From the NCBI RefSeq assembly GCF_003268475.1, contig NZ_MCIF01000002.1, positions 3,580,671 through 3,644,670 of the forward strand: DNA of 64,000 nt, given 5' to 3'. The translations under genes and the position numbers were made by a program. This DNA comes from Thermogemmatispora tikiterensis (GTDB taxonomy: Bacteria > Chloroflexota > Ktedonobacteria > Ktedonobacterales > Ktedonobacteraceae). Positions 63,028 to 64,000 of this stretch are shown piece after piece. The notes beneath the pieces are model-generated. The model ran no database searches, was not told where the DNA came from, and was given only the letters and a program-made list of their open reading frames with translations. Positions within the stretch are counted from its first letter, which is position 1. The number at the start of each line of letters is the position of its first letter.

Positions 63028-63100
63028 AGCCGATGGTCGGACTCGAACCGACGACGACTCGCTTACAAGGCGAGTGCTCTACCAGCTGAGCTACATCGGC
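63028..63100 (-). tRNA. tRNA-Thr (anticodon UGU)
   Basis: A 73-nt cloverleaf on the minus strand. The acceptor stem GCCGATG pairs with CATCGGC, with U as discriminator base. The D arm reads TAGCTCAGCTGGTAGAGCA, the anticodon arm CTCGC-CTTGTAA-GCGAG with anticodon TGT, and the T arm GTCGG-TTCGAGT-CCGAC. CCA is not encoded. It decodes ACA and probably other ACN codons. Confidence 0.95.
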
Positions 63101-63176
63101 CTCTCTTCTCACTCGCTTGAGCGCTGTCTGCTTTGCTCGCTGAGATACCCTCTGGTTACTTTCTTCTGTGCTCTCT

Positions 63177-63205
63177 ACTATAGCACAATGGGGCTGAGAT
63201 TGCAA
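63177..63205 (-). promoter_or_regulatory. Promoter of tRNA-Thr
   Basis: Minus strand TTGCAA (63200-63205), 17-bp spacer, TATAGT (63177-63182). The precursor would begin about 70 nt before the tRNA. Confidence 0.6.
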
Positions 63206-63734
63206 GAGAGGAGGAGAGGAAGAGGGCGTAACGCTGCGCGGGGTGTGAAGGCAGGCTGGAGGCAGTTGGAGCGCCGCCAGGTCAGGCGGCGAAGCTGGCA
63301 AGTGGCATGGTATCTTACTTTAAAGTTTCTTTACATATCCGTCATACTTTTCTGAACTCTTCTCTGTATACTTGAGCAGCGACCGGGTATCCTCCAGTAG
63401 GGATGGTGGCCTGCCAAATCTCCTGCCACCGGTGGTTCTTGCATGGTGGCAGGCCACCTCCCCCTGCTGCGGCCAATGAGCCTGGCTGCCAGAGGCAGTG
63501 GTCAGGGGCACCTCGCCCGGCCTGGCCTGGAGGAGGGGCCTGCTGCCCTGCCAATGAAGGCCTGGTTCTGGCCTGCCATGACCTACTACCGGGCTTCACA
63601 GCCTCAAGTGCAGACAAGGCGGGGTAGATGAGACAAAGAGACGCTGAAACGCAGATAGTAAGGCGTGCTCGATGCGCTCGCTAAGCGTAGCGCCTTCCCT
63701 GGCTGCCTTGTGAGGAGATGCCAGAGCTGAGCAT
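63206..63734. other. Intergenic region with CCTGCCA motifs
   Basis: A 529-bp region without a convincing gene. It holds an inverted repeat (listed separately) and further CCTGCCA copies near 63548 and 63578, within repeated CCAATGA(A)G and GGCCTGG words. Confidence 0.4.
63405..63458. repeat. 12-bp inverted repeat with CCTGCCA core
   Basis: GGTGGCCTGCCA (63405-63416) and its perfect complement (63447-63458) enclose 30 bp containing another CCTGCCACC. It could be a terminator-like hairpin or a pair of operator sites upstream of the response regulator. Confidence 0.6.
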
Positions 63735-64000
63735 ATGAGATTGCTGGTCATTGAAGACGAGCCTGATATCGCGCACGCGCTCGCGAAGGGGTTGCGCCAG
63801 CGTGGCTATGCTGTAGATGTCGCCTACGATGGGGAGCGCGGTTGCATGCTGGCCGAAGTCAATGACTACGACCTGGTTGTTCTCGATCTCAATTTACCCG
63901 GCCTCGATGGCCTGGAGGTGTGTCGTCGCCTCCGCGCACTTCGTCCCGCTTTACTCATCCTCATGTTAACTGCCCGCAGCAAGCCGGATGAGCGGGTGGC
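63735..64000 (+). CDS. OmpR-family response regulator (3' partial)
   Basis: The first 88 residues are present; the gene runs off the window. The receiver domain begins MRLLVIEDEPDIAHALAKGL, with acidic residues Glu7-Asp8, phospho-acceptor Asp51 (VVLDLNLPGLDG) and the Thr of LMLTARS. It resembles QseB/PmrA/CopR-type regulators, which carry a winged-helix DNA-binding domain and sit upstream of a kinase; neither can be checked here. Confidence 0.88.
   Translation, partial: MRLLVIEDEPDIAHALAKGLRQRGYAVDVAYDGERGCMLAEVNDYDLVVLDLNLPGLDGLEVCRRLRALRPALLILMLTARSKPDERV

Overview
The window is a high-GC bacterial chromosome segment with housekeeping and regulatory genes packed on both strands. It contains no insertion sequence, phage, plasmid or CRISPR array that I can recognise. 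Gene content points to a monoderm, probably a Ktedonobacteria-like member of the Chloroflexota (Thermogemmatispora-like): FtsK/SpoIIIE, RNase J, PdxS/PdxT, FemAB-type peptidoglycan bridge enzymes, lipoproteins with lipoboxes, FHA-ABC fusion proteins, large TPR and NYN proteins, and an MshC-like cysteine ligase. This placement is inferred from gene content; no rRNA is present to confirm it.

Layout. 1-2406 is the 3' part of a NYN-domain protein. 2953-8453 is a four-gene nucleoside-type BMP ABC importer operon (lipoprotein, two permeases, double ATPase). A strong hairpin separates the lipoprotein gene from the rest. 8630-10607 (minus) holds tatD and an MshC/CysRS-like ligase. 10985-12404 holds a stand-alone HemA-like domain and ispH. 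12713-14921 (minus) holds a FolD homologue missing catalytic residues and an MFS transporter. 15358-19290 is a 1310-residue TPR protein ending at a clear bidirectional terminator.

19562-27696 (minus) is a cell-wall-flavoured run: alcohol dehydrogenase, two membrane-anchored GH3 enzymes, a GNAT and two FemAB-family ligases. 28085-30207 is a two-component system. 30765-31513 is a MazF-type toxin with its antitoxin. 31957-33686 holds pdxS and pdxT, separated by a terminator, with a coupled leader ORF before pdxT. 33874-36869 holds a GNAT-like protein and an R3H/AAA ATPase. 37362-38687 is ilvA with a long leader. 39125-44373 holds a triple-FHA ABCG transporter, coaBC and a small coiled-coil protein.

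44374-45565 is a 1.2 kb region rich in simple repeats. 45566-46558 is a zinc-ribbon AIM24 protein. 46818-49680 (minus) holds a MEDS sensor, a small membrane protein and a Nudix hydrolase, all tightly coupled, preceded by a UroD/MtaA-type methyltransferase homologue. 50110-54500 is a histidine kinase, response regulator and secreted M6-like metalloprotease operon. 54647-62356 holds trmD, ftsK, RNase J and an acyl-CoA dehydrogenase. A tRNA-Thr(UGU) lies at 63028-63100 and a truncated response regulator runs off the end.

Promoters resembling the sigma-70 consensus with 17-bp spacing are readable before many operons. I found no single gene cluster that is clearly a new system. The most interesting leads are degenerate enzyme homologues (FolD-like, HemA-like), the MEDS/Nudix/methyltransferase neighbourhood, the wall cluster, the pdxT leader ORF, and an 11-bp-phased direct repeat array before ftsK.
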